DNA of 64,000 bases from Nocardioides sp. GTDB taxonomy: Bacteria; Actinomycetota; Actinomycetes; Propionibacteriales; Nocardioidaceae. Positions 54,039 through 61,187 of this stretch are shown here, piece by piece. A model generated the notes under the pieces. The model saw nothing but the letters and a program-made list of their open reading frames with translations, did not search any database and was not told the DNA's origin. The stretch lies in contig NZ_JASEEQ010000002.1 of the NCBI RefSeq assembly GCF_030019515.1, positions 1 through 64,000 of the forward strand. Reading direction: 5' to 3'. Within the stretch, counting starts at the first letter, position 1; each line of letters starts with the position of its first letter. A program made the translations under genes and the position numbers.

Positions 54039-54295
54039 GACGCGCTCGTCGTGGCCTGGGGCTGGCCCGCCGGCGCCTGGGTGACGCCGGTGCCCGTGCT
54101 GGCGTCCCGACGGGAGCCGGGGTCCTGACGGGAGCCGGTGTCGGTGGTCGTGGGCCCGCCGGTCGGCCCGGACGCGCCGGTGGCGTCGGCGGCGACCGCG
54201 GCCAGGCCTGCGGTGCCGGCGACCGCGGTGATCACGATGCCGGCCGTGGCGTGACGGGCTCGGCGGAGGACTCGGCGGCGGGGGTTCTCGGTCAT
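54035..54295 (-). CDS. Small membrane-anchored protein, first gene of the redox operon
   Basis: An 86-residue protein: basic N-terminus, one transmembrane helix (TAGIVITAVAGTAGLAAVAA), then a disordered Gly/Thr/Ser/Gln-rich tail exposed outside. No known domain. The residues DATGAS (37-42) contain a T-G-A-S core like the ApbE flavinylation motif, but the Asp is one position too close. ATG 54295 is preceded by the TCAAAT direct repeat. It may be a membrane adaptor for the downstream enzymes; function unknown. Confidence 0.6.
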   Translation of the reverse strand: MTENPRRRVLRRARHATAGIVITAVAGTAGLAAVAADATGASGPTGGPTTTDTGSRQDPGSRRDASTGTGVTQAPAGQPQATTSAS

Positions 54296-54341
54296 GGGCC
54301 CACCGTGGCGCGACGTTGCTCAGCCCTGCCGGAACGGGCCC

Positions 54342-54358
54342 TCAAATCGAGGTCAAAT
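54342..54358 (-). promoter_or_regulatory. TCAAAT direct repeat, 11-bp period, before the redox operon
   Basis: TCAAAT at 54342-54347 and at 54353-54358 are spaced by exactly 11 bp, the half-site spacing of OmpR-family regulators. On the coding strand they read ATTTGA-N5-ATTTGA, ending 46 bp before the ATG at 54295. A near-identical pair lies at 57103-57119 before the DUF2231 gene and two-component genes. Confidence 0.6.
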
Positions 54359-54439
54359 CCTCGTCTCGCGCGGCCGCGGGTCGCTCCTCGGGCCGGTGGT
54401 CAGACGGGGTGGTCACGGCCGGCGCGCTGGCTACGGGCC

Positions 54440-55786
54440 TCAAGGGCGGCCCAGCAGCAGCCGGACGACCGTCCAGTCGTCTCGGCGGTCCAGCTCGAGG
54501 CGGCCGCCGCTGGCCTCGGCGCAGGAGCGGGCGATGTCCAGGCCGAGCCCGGTGGAGCCGCGGTCGCTGCGGCCGCGGCGTACGGCGTCCTCGGGCACCC
54601 CGGGCCCGCGGTCGCGGACGTCGAGCCGGACCAGGTCCCCCTCCGCGGCGAGCTCCACCTCGACCGGGGTGCCGTCCGGGGTGTGGGCGATGCAGTTCTC
54701 CAGGAGCGCGTCGAGCGCGGCCCGCAGGTCGTCGTCGGCGCAGCGCACCAGGACCGGGCCCGGCGCGAGCCGGGTCGAGACGGTGCGGCCCTGGTCCTCG
54801 GCGAGCGGCCGCCAGAAGTCCACCCGGTCGCCGACGACGGCGGCGGCGTCCGCGCGGGGGAGGGCGCCCTCGCGCTCGGGCCGGCGCGCGGCGTGGATGA
54901 CCGCGGTGAGGGTCCGCTCGAGGTGGTCGAGGTGGGCCTCGAGCTCCTCGGTGCGCTCGGAGGGCGGCAGCCCCTCGACGTCGAGCCGGACCGCGGTCAT
55001 CGGAGTGCGCAGCCGGTGGGACAGGTCGGCGACCGTCTCGCGCTCCGCGGCGAGGAGGTCGTCGATGCGCTCCGCGAGCCGGTTCAGCGCGTGCGCCACC
55101 CGCCGCACCTCCGACGGCCCGTCGTCCGGCGCGCGGGCCGTGAGGTCGCCCTCCCCGAGCCGGTCGGCGGCCGTCGCGGTGCTGGCGAGCTGGCGGACCA
55201 GGCGCCGGGACACCACCTCGGCCGCCGCCGCGGCCAGCACGAGCAGCCCGGCGGCGGCGGCCCCGAGCAGGAGCAGCCGGTCGAGGAGCTTGGCCCGCAC
55301 GTCCGCGCCGGAGGCGTAGGCCAGCACCACGGCGTCGCCGTCACGGGTCCCGGCGTGCACGCTGACCAGCTGGCCGCCGCCGACCTCGTGGGCCTCGGCG
55401 TCCGAGACCGGCATCAGCCGGCTGTCGTCCCCGTCGTCCCCGTCCCCGTCGCCGCCGGACGACGGGTGCGCGTCGCCGCGCTCGGCGTACTCCCCGGCGG
55501 CGTCGGGTAGGGCGGCCCCGAGCGCGGTGCCGTCGGGTAGCAGCACGGTGACCGGCGGCGAGTCCTCGCGGGCGTTGAGCCGGTCCACGTACGCGCCGAG
55601 CAGGTCGGCGTCGGCCGGACCGGTGCTCACGTAGTCCGCGACGCTCCGGGCGACGTCCGAGGCGCCCTCCCGGCTCTCCTCGGTCGCGGTGCGCAGCAGC
55701 AGGAGCACCAGCGGGATCGCGAAGAGCACCAGCACGGTGGCGGTGGCGCCGACCGCCAGCGCGCGGATCCGGGCCCGCAGGCTCAT
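54440..55786 (-). CDS. Sensor histidine kinase
   Basis: A 448-residue membrane kinase: TM1 (~12-32), extracytoplasmic region of ~130 residues with an acidic GGDGDGDDGDD patch, TM2 (~168-190), HAMP, H-box LSHRLRTPMTAVR with His257, and an ATPase domain with ENCIAHT and STGLGLDI. ATG 55786 lies 7 bp after the response-regulator stop, so they form one operon. The acidic loop could sense a cation (inference). Confidence 0.92.
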   Translation of the reverse strand: MSLRARIRALAVGATATVLVLFAIPLVLLLLRTATEESREGASDVARSVADYVSTGPADADLLGAYVDRLNAREDSPPVTVLLPDGTALGAALPDAAGEYAERGDAHPSSGGDGDGDDGDDSRLMPVSDAEAHEVGGGQLVSVHAGTRDGDAVVLAYASGADVRAKLLDRLLLLGAAAAGLLVLAAAAAEVVSRRLVRQLASTATAADRLGEGDLTARAPDDGPSEVRRVAHALNRLAERIDDLLAAERETVADLSHRLRTPMTAVRLDVEGLPPSERTEELEAHLDHLERTLTAVIHAARRPEREGALPRADAAAVVGDRVDFWRPLAEDQGRTVSTRLAPGPVLVRCADDDLRAALDALLENCIAHTPDGTPVEVELAAEGDLVRLDVRDRGPGVPEDAVRRGRSDRGSTGLGLDIARSCAEASGGRLELDRRDDWTVVRLLLGRP

Positions 55787-55793
55787 CGGGCGC

Positions 55794-56483
55794 TCACGCG
55801 GCGCCGGGGTCGACGAGCTTGACCCCGACGCCGCGCACGCTGAGCAGGTAGCGCGGCTCGGCGGCGGTCTCGCCGAGCTTGCGGCGCAGCCAGGACAGGT
55901 GCACGTCGACGGTCCGGTCCGCGCCGCCCCACGGCATCTGCCAGACCTCCGCCAGCAGCTGGCGCTTGGTGACCACCTCGCCGGGCCGGGAGGCCAGCGC
56001 GAACAGCAGGTCGAACTCCTTGCGGTTCAGGCTCAGCTCGGCGCCGTCCAGCTCGGCGGTCCGGGAGGCCGGGTCGACCACCAGCCCGCCGACGACCACC
56101 CGCGGGTCCTGCCGGACCGCCGGGGTGGAGCGCCGCAGGACCGCGCGCACCCGCGCCATCACCTGGGCCGCGGAGAACGGCTTGATCAGGTAGTCGTCGG
56201 CGCCCGCGTCGAGGAGCCGGACGATCTCCCGCTCGTCGTCGCGCGCGGTGGCGACGACCACCGGGAGGTCGCTGCCGGCCCGGATCAGGGCCAGCACGTC
56301 GGCGCCGTCGAGGTCGGGCAGCCCGAGGTCGAGGATCACGGCGTCGGGCCGCTCCGCACTCACCGCCTTGATCGCCTCGACCGCGGTCGCCACGGGTACG
56401 ACGGTCGCGCCGTGCTCGCCCAGCCCCCGGGAGAGGGTGCGCCGGATCTCCGGGTCGTCCTCGACCAGGAGGAGGCGGATCAT
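55794..56483 (-). CDS. OmpR/PhoB-family response regulator
   Basis: A 229-residue regulator. Receiver domain with VEDDPE, Asp52 in ILDLGLP, VATARDDE, LIKPFS; winged-helix DNA-binding domain from ~125 with NRKEFDLLFAL, VDVHLSWLRRKLG and the terminal VRGVGVKLV. ATG 56483 is chosen: the frame upstream is open but lacks homology. It lies 20 bp after the DUF2231 stop. TCAAAT 11-bp repeats before the DUF2231 gene and the redox operon are its most likely targets. Confidence 0.93.
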   Translation of the reverse strand: MIRLLLVEDDPEIRRTLSRGLGEHGATVVPVATAVEAIKAVSAERPDAVILDLGLPDLDGADVLALIRAGSDLPVVVATARDDEREIVRLLDAGADDYLIKPFSAAQVMARVRAVLRRSTPAVRQDPRVVVGGLVVDPASRTAELDGAELSLNRKEFDLLFALASRPGEVVTKRQLLAEVWQMPWGGADRTVDVHLSWLRRKLGETAAEPRYLLSVRGVGVKLVDPGAA

Positions 56484-56503
56484 GTCGGCCAGGCTACTGC
56501 CGC

Positions 56504-57013
56504 TCACCTGCTCGCGGAGCCCGCGTCGGACCAGGCCGCCTTCGCCCCGCTGTGCCCGATCCGGGCCACCTGGACCCCGGTGCCGACCGCGGCGAGGAGG
56601 GCCAGGACGCCGACCACGGCGGTCAGCGTTCGGAGCCCGCCCGCACCCGTGCGGTCCGCCGGGGCGGCGGCGGTGTCGGGTGCCGTCGTACGGCGCCGGT
56701 CGAGCCACCAGAACCCGACCGCCAGCACGAACAGCGCGATGGTGAACGGCAGCAGCTGCTCACCCATCTCGGTGTGCTTCTCGAGCAGCGTGGTCTCGAC
56801 CACGTCGTGCTCGAGGTTCTCCCCGCTCGAGGTGGACAGCGGGGTGAGGATCAGCGCCACCAGGCTCAACCCCATCGGCAGCGGCCCGGCCCAGGCGCGG
56901 AACCGCGGCCAGACCACGGCGCCGATCACCACCAGGGCGGCGAGCGGGACCAGCACGGCCGTCGCGTGGACGATGAGCGGGTGCAGGGGCAGGCCGAAGA
57001 TGTCGGACGGCAT
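56504..57013 (-). CDS. DUF2231 membrane protein
   Basis: A 169-residue protein with four transmembrane helices and the DUF2231 signature FGLPLHPLIVHATAVLVPLA near the start (His residues conserved, possible haem or metal ligands). The second half has HTEMGEQLLPFTIALFVLAV and a hydrophobic helix before a polar tail. Function unknown. ATG 57013 follows AGGAAG. It heads a likely operon with the response regulator and kinase. Confidence 0.88.
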   Translation of the reverse strand: MPSDIFGLPLHPLIVHATAVLVPLAALVVIGAVVWPRFRAWAGPLPMGLSLVALILTPLSTSSGENLEHDVVETTLLEKHTEMGEQLLPFTIALFVLAVGFWWLDRRRTTAPDTAAAPADRTGAGGLRTLTAVVGVLALLAAVGTGVQVARIGHSGAKAAWSDAGSASR

Positions 57014-57102
57014 CGGGTTCTTCCTCTCTCGCGACCGACCGTGGTGCCGATCGCACCCGCAGACGATCGCGGTGCTCCGCTCAGGTGATCCCCAACGTCG
57101 GC

Positions 57103-57119
57103 TCAAATCCAGATCAAAA
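57103..57119 (-). promoter_or_regulatory. TCAAAT/TCAAAA direct repeat, 11-bp period, before DUF2231
   Basis: TCAAAT (57103-57108) and TCAAAA (57114-57119) are 11 bp apart, about 90 bp upstream of the DUF2231 start. The pair matches the one before the redox operon at 54342-54358, including the GG flank. This supports a shared regulator, most simply the response regulator encoded between them. Confidence 0.6.
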
Positions 57120-57142
57120 GGTCCCGGCCCGGGCGGGACCTT
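57118..57142. other. GC-rich hairpin in a divergent intergenic region
   Basis: AAGGTCCCG (57118-57126) pairs with CGGGACCTT (57134-57142) around a 7-nt loop. It touches the TCAAAA repeat. Because it lies between two divergent gene starts it is not an ordinary terminator; it could be an operator or attenuate leader transcription of either side. Confidence 0.45.
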
Positions 57143-57269
57143 GCGGCCGCCGACTTGACACGCCGAGCACTTCAAAGGCTACTGAACCGGTCAGAAAACT
57201 GATTACACTGGATTGACTAGATCTGATCGGTGATGCTGCCGTCACCGAACGACCCGAGGGGTGCACTTC

Positions 57270-58166
57270 ATGCGCAAGCTCATCGTCCTGGCCTTCGTGG
57301 GCCTGATCGCCCAGCTCATCGACGGCTCGCTCGGGATGGCGTACGGCGTCACGTCGTCCACCCTGCTGCTCGCCACCGGGGTGGCGCCCGCTGCGGCCTC
57401 GGCGGCGGTCCACTTCTCCGAGATCGGGACCTCCCTGGTGTCGGGGTTCTCCCACCACAAGCTCGGCAACGTCGACTGGCGCACCGTCTCGATCCTCGCG
57501 CTGCCGGGCTTCGTCGGCGCCTTCGCCGGAGCGACCTTCCTGGCCGGCCTGGACGGCGACACCGCGAAGCCGTGGGTGGCCGCGATCCTGCTCGGGCTGG
57601 GCGGCTACGTGATCTGGCGGTTCCTCGTGCTCGGCGGCCGGCGGCCGACGTTCAAGACCCGCCCCTCGGCCCGGCTGCTGGCGCCGATGGGCCTGGTCGG
57701 CGGCGCGCTCGACGCGATCGGCGGGGGCGGCTGGGGCCCGGTGGGCACCACCACCCTGCTCTCGTCGGGTCGGCTCGAGCCGCGCAAGGTGGTCGGCTCG
57801 ATCGACACCTCCGAGTTCGTCGTCGCGGTGGGCGGCTCCCTCGGCTTCATCCTCGCCCTCGGGTCGCAGGGCATCGAGTGGAGCTACGCAGGCGCGCTGC
57901 TCGCCGGTGGCGTGGTCGCCGCCCCGATCGCCGCCTGGCTGGTCAAGCGGCTCGCGCCGCGGGTGCTGGGCGTCGCGGCCGGCGGCCTGATCGTGCTCAC
58001 CAACTCCAAGACCATCGCCGAGGCGGCCGGCGCCTCGGACGGCCAGGTGGCGCTGCTCGCCGGCACCCTCCTCGTGCTCTGGATCGCCGGCATCACCCGG
58101 GCGGTCCGCCAGGAGCGGCGGGCCCGCGAGATCGCGGCCCTCGACCAGGAGCTGGTCGGGGTCTGA
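57270..58166 (+). CDS. Sulfite exporter TauE/SafE-family transporter
   Basis: A 298-residue membrane protein with about eight helices in two repeats. GLIAQLIDGSLGMAYGVTSST and GGALDAIGGGGWGPVGTTTL are the paired signature motifs. The family exports or imports small sulfur or organic anions. ATG 57270 is favoured over GTG 57261 (GAGGGG lies upstream). It is followed by an Rrf2-type regulator gene on the same strand, an arrangement often linked with sulfur metabolism. Confidence 0.9.
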   Translation: MRKLIVLAFVGLIAQLIDGSLGMAYGVTSSTLLLATGVAPAAASAAVHFSEIGTSLVSGFSHHKLGNVDWRTVSILALPGFVGAFAGATFLAGLDGDTAKPWVAAILLGLGGYVIWRFLVLGGRRPTFKTRPSARLLAPMGLVGGALDAIGGGGWGPVGTTTLLSSGRLEPRKVVGSIDTSEFVVAVGGSLGFILALGSQGIEWSYAGALLAGGVVAAPIAAWLVKRLAPRVLGVAAGGLIVLTNSKTIAEAAGASDGQVALLAGTLLVLWIAGITRAVRQERRAREIAALDQELVGV

Positions 58167-58240
58167 GCCGGGTCGGGCCCGGCGCCGGCGTACTCCCCAA
58201 GGTCGACTGAACAAGTCGACACATCTGACACACTTCACCC

Positions 58241-58699
58241 ATGCGAGTCTCCGCCAAGTCCGACTACGCCCTGCGCGCGCTGATCGAGATGGCCTCGCGC
58301 GCGGACGGCCGGGCGGTGAGCGCGGAGGAGCTCGGGCGACTCCAGGAGATCCCGCACGGGTTCCTGCAGGCGATCCTCGCCGACCTGCGCCGGGCCGGCA
58401 TCGTGATGTCCCAGCGCGGCCAGTCGGGCGGGTGGCGGATGGGCCGCCCGGCGGCGGACGTCTCGGTCGCGGACGTGATCCGCGCGGTCGACGGCCCGCT
58501 GGTCTCGGTGTACGGGCTGCGCCCCGAGGCGGTCAGCTACAACGAGACCGCGGACGTGCTCCAGCACGTGTGGATCGCCGCGCGCCACTCGCTGCGCGAC
58601 GTCTTCGAGCAGGTCTCGATCCAGCAGCTCGCCGACGGCCGGCTGCCCGACGCGGTCACCTCGCGGACCGCCGACGAGGACGCCTGGCAGCCGCACTAG
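58241..58699 (+). CDS. Rrf2-family transcriptional regulator
   Basis: A 152-residue winged-helix regulator. MRVSAKSDYALRALIEMASR is the usual start; LQEIPHGFLQAILADLRRAGIV is the recognition region, and SQRGQSGGWRMGRP the wing. The cluster-binding cysteines of IscR/NsrR are absent, so it resembles the CymR-type cysteine-responsive group. It likely controls the upstream TauE/SafE gene: ACTGAACNNGTC occurs before both genes (57181-57192 and 58206-58217). Confidence 0.9.
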   Translation: MRVSAKSDYALRALIEMASRADGRAVSAEELGRLQEIPHGFLQAILADLRRAGIVMSQRGQSGGWRMGRPAADVSVADVIRAVDGPLVSVYGLRPEAVSYNETADVLQHVWIAARHSLRDVFEQVSIQQLADGRLPDAVTSRTADEDAWQPH

Positions 58700-58794
58700 G
58701 GACTGCCCCACCTCCGGTCGCCGCGCGCACCTGACGCATCTGTCCCGATCCCGCCGGAACGACAGCAGATCCGGCAGGTGCATCGGGGAGCATC

Positions 58795-58808
58795 TAGAAC
58801 GTGTTGCA
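58795..58808 (+). promoter_or_regulatory. KstR-type box before the NTF2-like gene
   Basis: TAGAACGTGTTGCA fits the published KstR operator pattern TNNAACNNGTTNNA exactly. TAGGAT at 58817-58822 follows as a -10 box, and GTG 58830 begins 7 nt later, implying a leaderless message. The box overlaps the promoter, as a repressor site should. A KstR-like regulator would have to be encoded elsewhere. Confidence 0.6.
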
Positions 58809-58829
58809 GTTTCATTCTAGGATGGGCGG

Positions 58830-59282
58830 GTGATCACCTCCGACGCCATCACCTGGAACGCCCCGGACGACCCTCACCCCGCGCGGGCCGCGTCCCAGCG
58901 CTCCTACGCCGCCGTGGCGAGGGGCGACCTGGCCGAGTGGCTGACGGTGTACGCCGAGGACGCGGTGCTGGAGGACCCCGTCGGGCCCTCGATGTTCGAT
59001 CCCGACGGCGCCGGCCACCGCGGGCACGAGGGCATCACCGCGTTCTGGAACGCGGCGATCGCCCCGATCGCGCGGTTCCAGTTCGAGATCAACGACTCCT
59101 TCGCCAACCCGGGCAGCAACACCTGCGCGAACATCGGCCGGATCACCACGTCGTTCCCCGACGGCAGCCACACCACGACCGACCTGATCATGGTCTACGT
59201 CGTGAACGACGACGGCCGGGTCGCCTCGATGAGGGCCTACTGGGAGCCGGACCGGACGATGGCGACGTTCACCAAGGGCTGA
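58830..59282 (+). CDS. NTF2-like protein (steroid isomerase-type fold)
   Basis: A 150-residue cone-fold protein starting at GTG 58830. ARAASQRSYAAVARGDLAEWLTVYAEDAVLEDPVG is the typical NTF2/SnoaL N-terminus with an Asp in the pocket; GITAFWNAAIAP and the C-terminal strand TTTDLIMVYVVNDDGRVASMRAYW complete the fold. Steroid delta-isomerases share this fold, and the upstream KstR-type box supports a role in steroid or related catabolism. Activity is not proven by sequence. Confidence 0.82.
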   Translation: MITSDAITWNAPDDPHPARAASQRSYAAVARGDLAEWLTVYAEDAVLEDPVGPSMFDPDGAGHRGHEGITAFWNAAIAPIARFQFEINDSFANPGSNTCANIGRITTSFPDGSHTTTDLIMVYVVNDDGRVASMRAYWEPDRTMATFTKG

Positions 59283-59307
59283 CCCGGGCCCCGCTCGCTG
59301 CGAGAGC

Positions 59308-59949
59308 TCAGTCGCGCACGTGCCGGGCGACCCACTCCACCAGCGGGCGCAGCGACTGCCAGTCGGCGCGGACCAGGTCGAGCAGCCCGGCGGTGTGGAT
59401 CACCGGCTCGAAGCCGAGCGGGTGCCCCGCGACCAGCGACCGGTGCCGGAGCAGCTCGATCCGCGGGTGGTCGGCGTCGTACCCGCGGGGGCTGGTCTTG
59501 AGCCGGTCGCCGCCGACCTCGAACCCGCTCCGCTCCAGGGCGCGCAGCACCTTCTCGAGCTCGGGCCCGAACCGGTCGTGGGCCACCGCGGCCCGGAACG
59601 CCGCGAGCCGCGGCCCACTCGCCTCGTAGAAGCCGGCGCCGGTGCGGACCCCGCGGGGCGAGACCTCGACGTACCAGCCGGTGGCCTCGCCGACGCGGAC
59701 GAACGCGCCCTGGTGGGTCTTGTACGGCGTCTTGTCCTTGGCGAACCGGACGTCGCGGTAGGGCCGGAAGATCTTCGCCGTCCCGAACTCCGGCTCGAGC
59801 GCCGCGCACAGCGCGGTCATGGGGGCCTTGACCGCCTCGGCGTAGACCGCCTTGTGCTTCTCCCAGAACGCCTTGGTGTTGTCGACCTCGAGGTCGTCGT
59901 AGAAGTCGAGCGCGGCGACGGGGAATCCGGTGAAGGCGGGATCGGTCAC
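59308..59949 (-). CDS. DUF2461 family protein
   Basis: A 213-residue member of the DUF2461/TIGR02453 family. Family motifs: FYDDLEVDNTKAFWEKHK, KIFRPYRDVRFAKDKTPYKTHQGAF, GWYVEVSPRGVRTGAGFYEASGPRLAAFR and LKTSPRGYDADHPRIELLRHRS. The invariant pattern suggests an enzyme, but the reaction is unknown. GTG 59949. Convergent with the NTF2-like gene, 25 bp between stops. Complete. Confidence 0.92.
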   Translation of the reverse strand: MTDPAFTGFPVAALDFYDDLEVDNTKAFWEKHKAVYAEAVKAPMTALCAALEPEFGTAKIFRPYRDVRFAKDKTPYKTHQGAFVRVGEATGWYVEVSPRGVRTGAGFYEASGPRLAAFRAAVAHDRFGPELEKVLRALERSGFEVGGDRLKTSPRGYDADHPRIELLRHRSLVAGHPLGFEPVIHTAGLLDLVRADWQSLRPLVEWVARHVRD

Positions 59950-60101
59950 GCCGCGAGCGTAACGAGGCGAGGTGGCGCCGCCCGCTGCAGCGTCACCACC
60001 CCGCCGGTCGGTCGGATCCCGATGGTCCGACACTGGTCCAACGCGAGGACCGTGAGTATGTGACGGTTCGAGTCCGGATTTCTTCGCCCGGGCGTGCCCC
60101 G

Positions 60102-61187
60102 TCAGGAGAGCGGAGCGGCGACCTGCTCGTCGCCGTCCTCGGCCATCGCGGTCACCGTCAGCGTGTCGCCGCCGCACCGCGGCTCGGAGAGGAACGCCTG
60201 CCCGCCCGGGGAGCGGTAGACGACCGCGAGGCCGGTGTCCGCGGTCCACCGCATCAGGCTCGCGGGGTCGCCCTCGCGCTGCGGGTCGCGCACGAAGTAC
60301 GCCGCGCCCGCGCACCAGACCAGGCTGCCCGCCGTACCGGGGCCGAGGTCGACGGACTCCCCGCCCGCACGCGCGTAGAAGTGCGCGCTCTCGACCTGGC
60401 GCTCCTTCGGGATCACCGACCAGACCGCGCCGTCGTCGGTGCGCAGCCCGTCCCAGCCCTTGCAGTCCTCGACGTCGGGGAACGGCGTGGCCCGGTCGCC
60501 GTCCAGGGAGACCAGGGTGCGACAGGACGGCTGTGCGTCGTCGAAGGTCAGCAGCGAGGTGCCCGCCGGGGTGATCCGGGCGTCGTTGAAGCCGTGCCGC
60601 TCGGGCGCGCACCAGCCGAGCTCGGAGGTGCGGGTGGCGAGGTCGACGGTCGCGACGCAGTACGCGCCCTTCGGGCCGACGGTCGCGTGCACGAGCTGCC
60701 CCTCGCCGAGGGCCCAGGTGCCGCCGGTCGTGGTGGGTACGTCGGAGCGCCCGTCGATCCGGAACCGCTCGCCGGTCGCGAGGTCGGTGACCTCGGCCGC
60801 CATCGGGCGCTGCTCGGCCTTGTCCTGCAGCACGACGACCGCCCAGTCGCCGTCGATGAGCGCGTCGCCGACCCGCAGGCCCGGTCCGGCCGCGCCGCCG
60901 GTCGGCTTCGGGCCGTCGAGCCGGTAGCCGCGGCCGCCGCGGTCGACCGTGAGCGTCCAGTCGCCGCTGCGGGTGACGGTGGCCGCGATCGGCCCGGCGA
61001 CCGGCTGCCAGTCGAGGAGGTCGGTCGTGGGCGCCGAGCCGGACGACCCCGGGGCGGTGCTCGGGGCCGTCGCCGACGGGTTCGGGGCCGACGGGTTCGG
61101 GGCCGGCTCGGCGGGGTCGCTGCTGCTGCAGCCGTCGAGCGCGAGCCCCAGCACGACCGCGGCCGCGGCGTACCGGAGGGCCCGCAT
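60102..61187 (-). CDS. Secreted lipoprotein with propeller-like repeats
   Basis: A 361-residue lipoprotein (ALDGCSS lipobox, Cys near residue 20) with a Pro/Ala/Ser-rich linker and about 300 residues of short beta-strand repeats (RVGDALIDGDWAVVVLQD, AVWSVIPKERQ, LMRWTADTGLAVVYRS). No enzyme motif is visible. ATG 61187 shares a base with the stop of the C39-like peptidase, so the pair is co-expressed and both products act outside the membrane. A role as a substrate or inhibitor of the peptidase is speculation. Confidence 0.8.
   Translation of the reverse strand: MRALRYAAAAVVLGLALDGCSSSDPAEPAPNPSAPNPSATAPSTAPGSSGSAPTTDLLDWQPVAGPIAATVTRSGDWTLTVDRGGRGYRLDGPKPTGGAAGPGLRVGDALIDGDWAVVVLQDKAEQRPMAAEVTDLATGERFRIDGRSDVPTTTGGTWALGEGQLVHATVGPKGAYCVATVDLATRTSELGWCAPERHGFNDARITPAGTSLLTFDDAQPSCRTLVSLDGDRATPFPDVEDCKGWDGLRTDDGAVWSVIPKERQVESAHFYARAGGESVDLGPGTAGSLVWCAGAAYFVRDPQREGDPASLMRWTADTGLAVVYRSPGGQAFLSEPRCGGDTLTVTAMAEDGDEQVAAPLS

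Noticed and set aside
57118..57142. Hairpin called as a transcription terminator
   Set aside because: It lies between two divergent gene starts, so no transcript ends there in the usual sense. It is kept as an unassigned hairpin.
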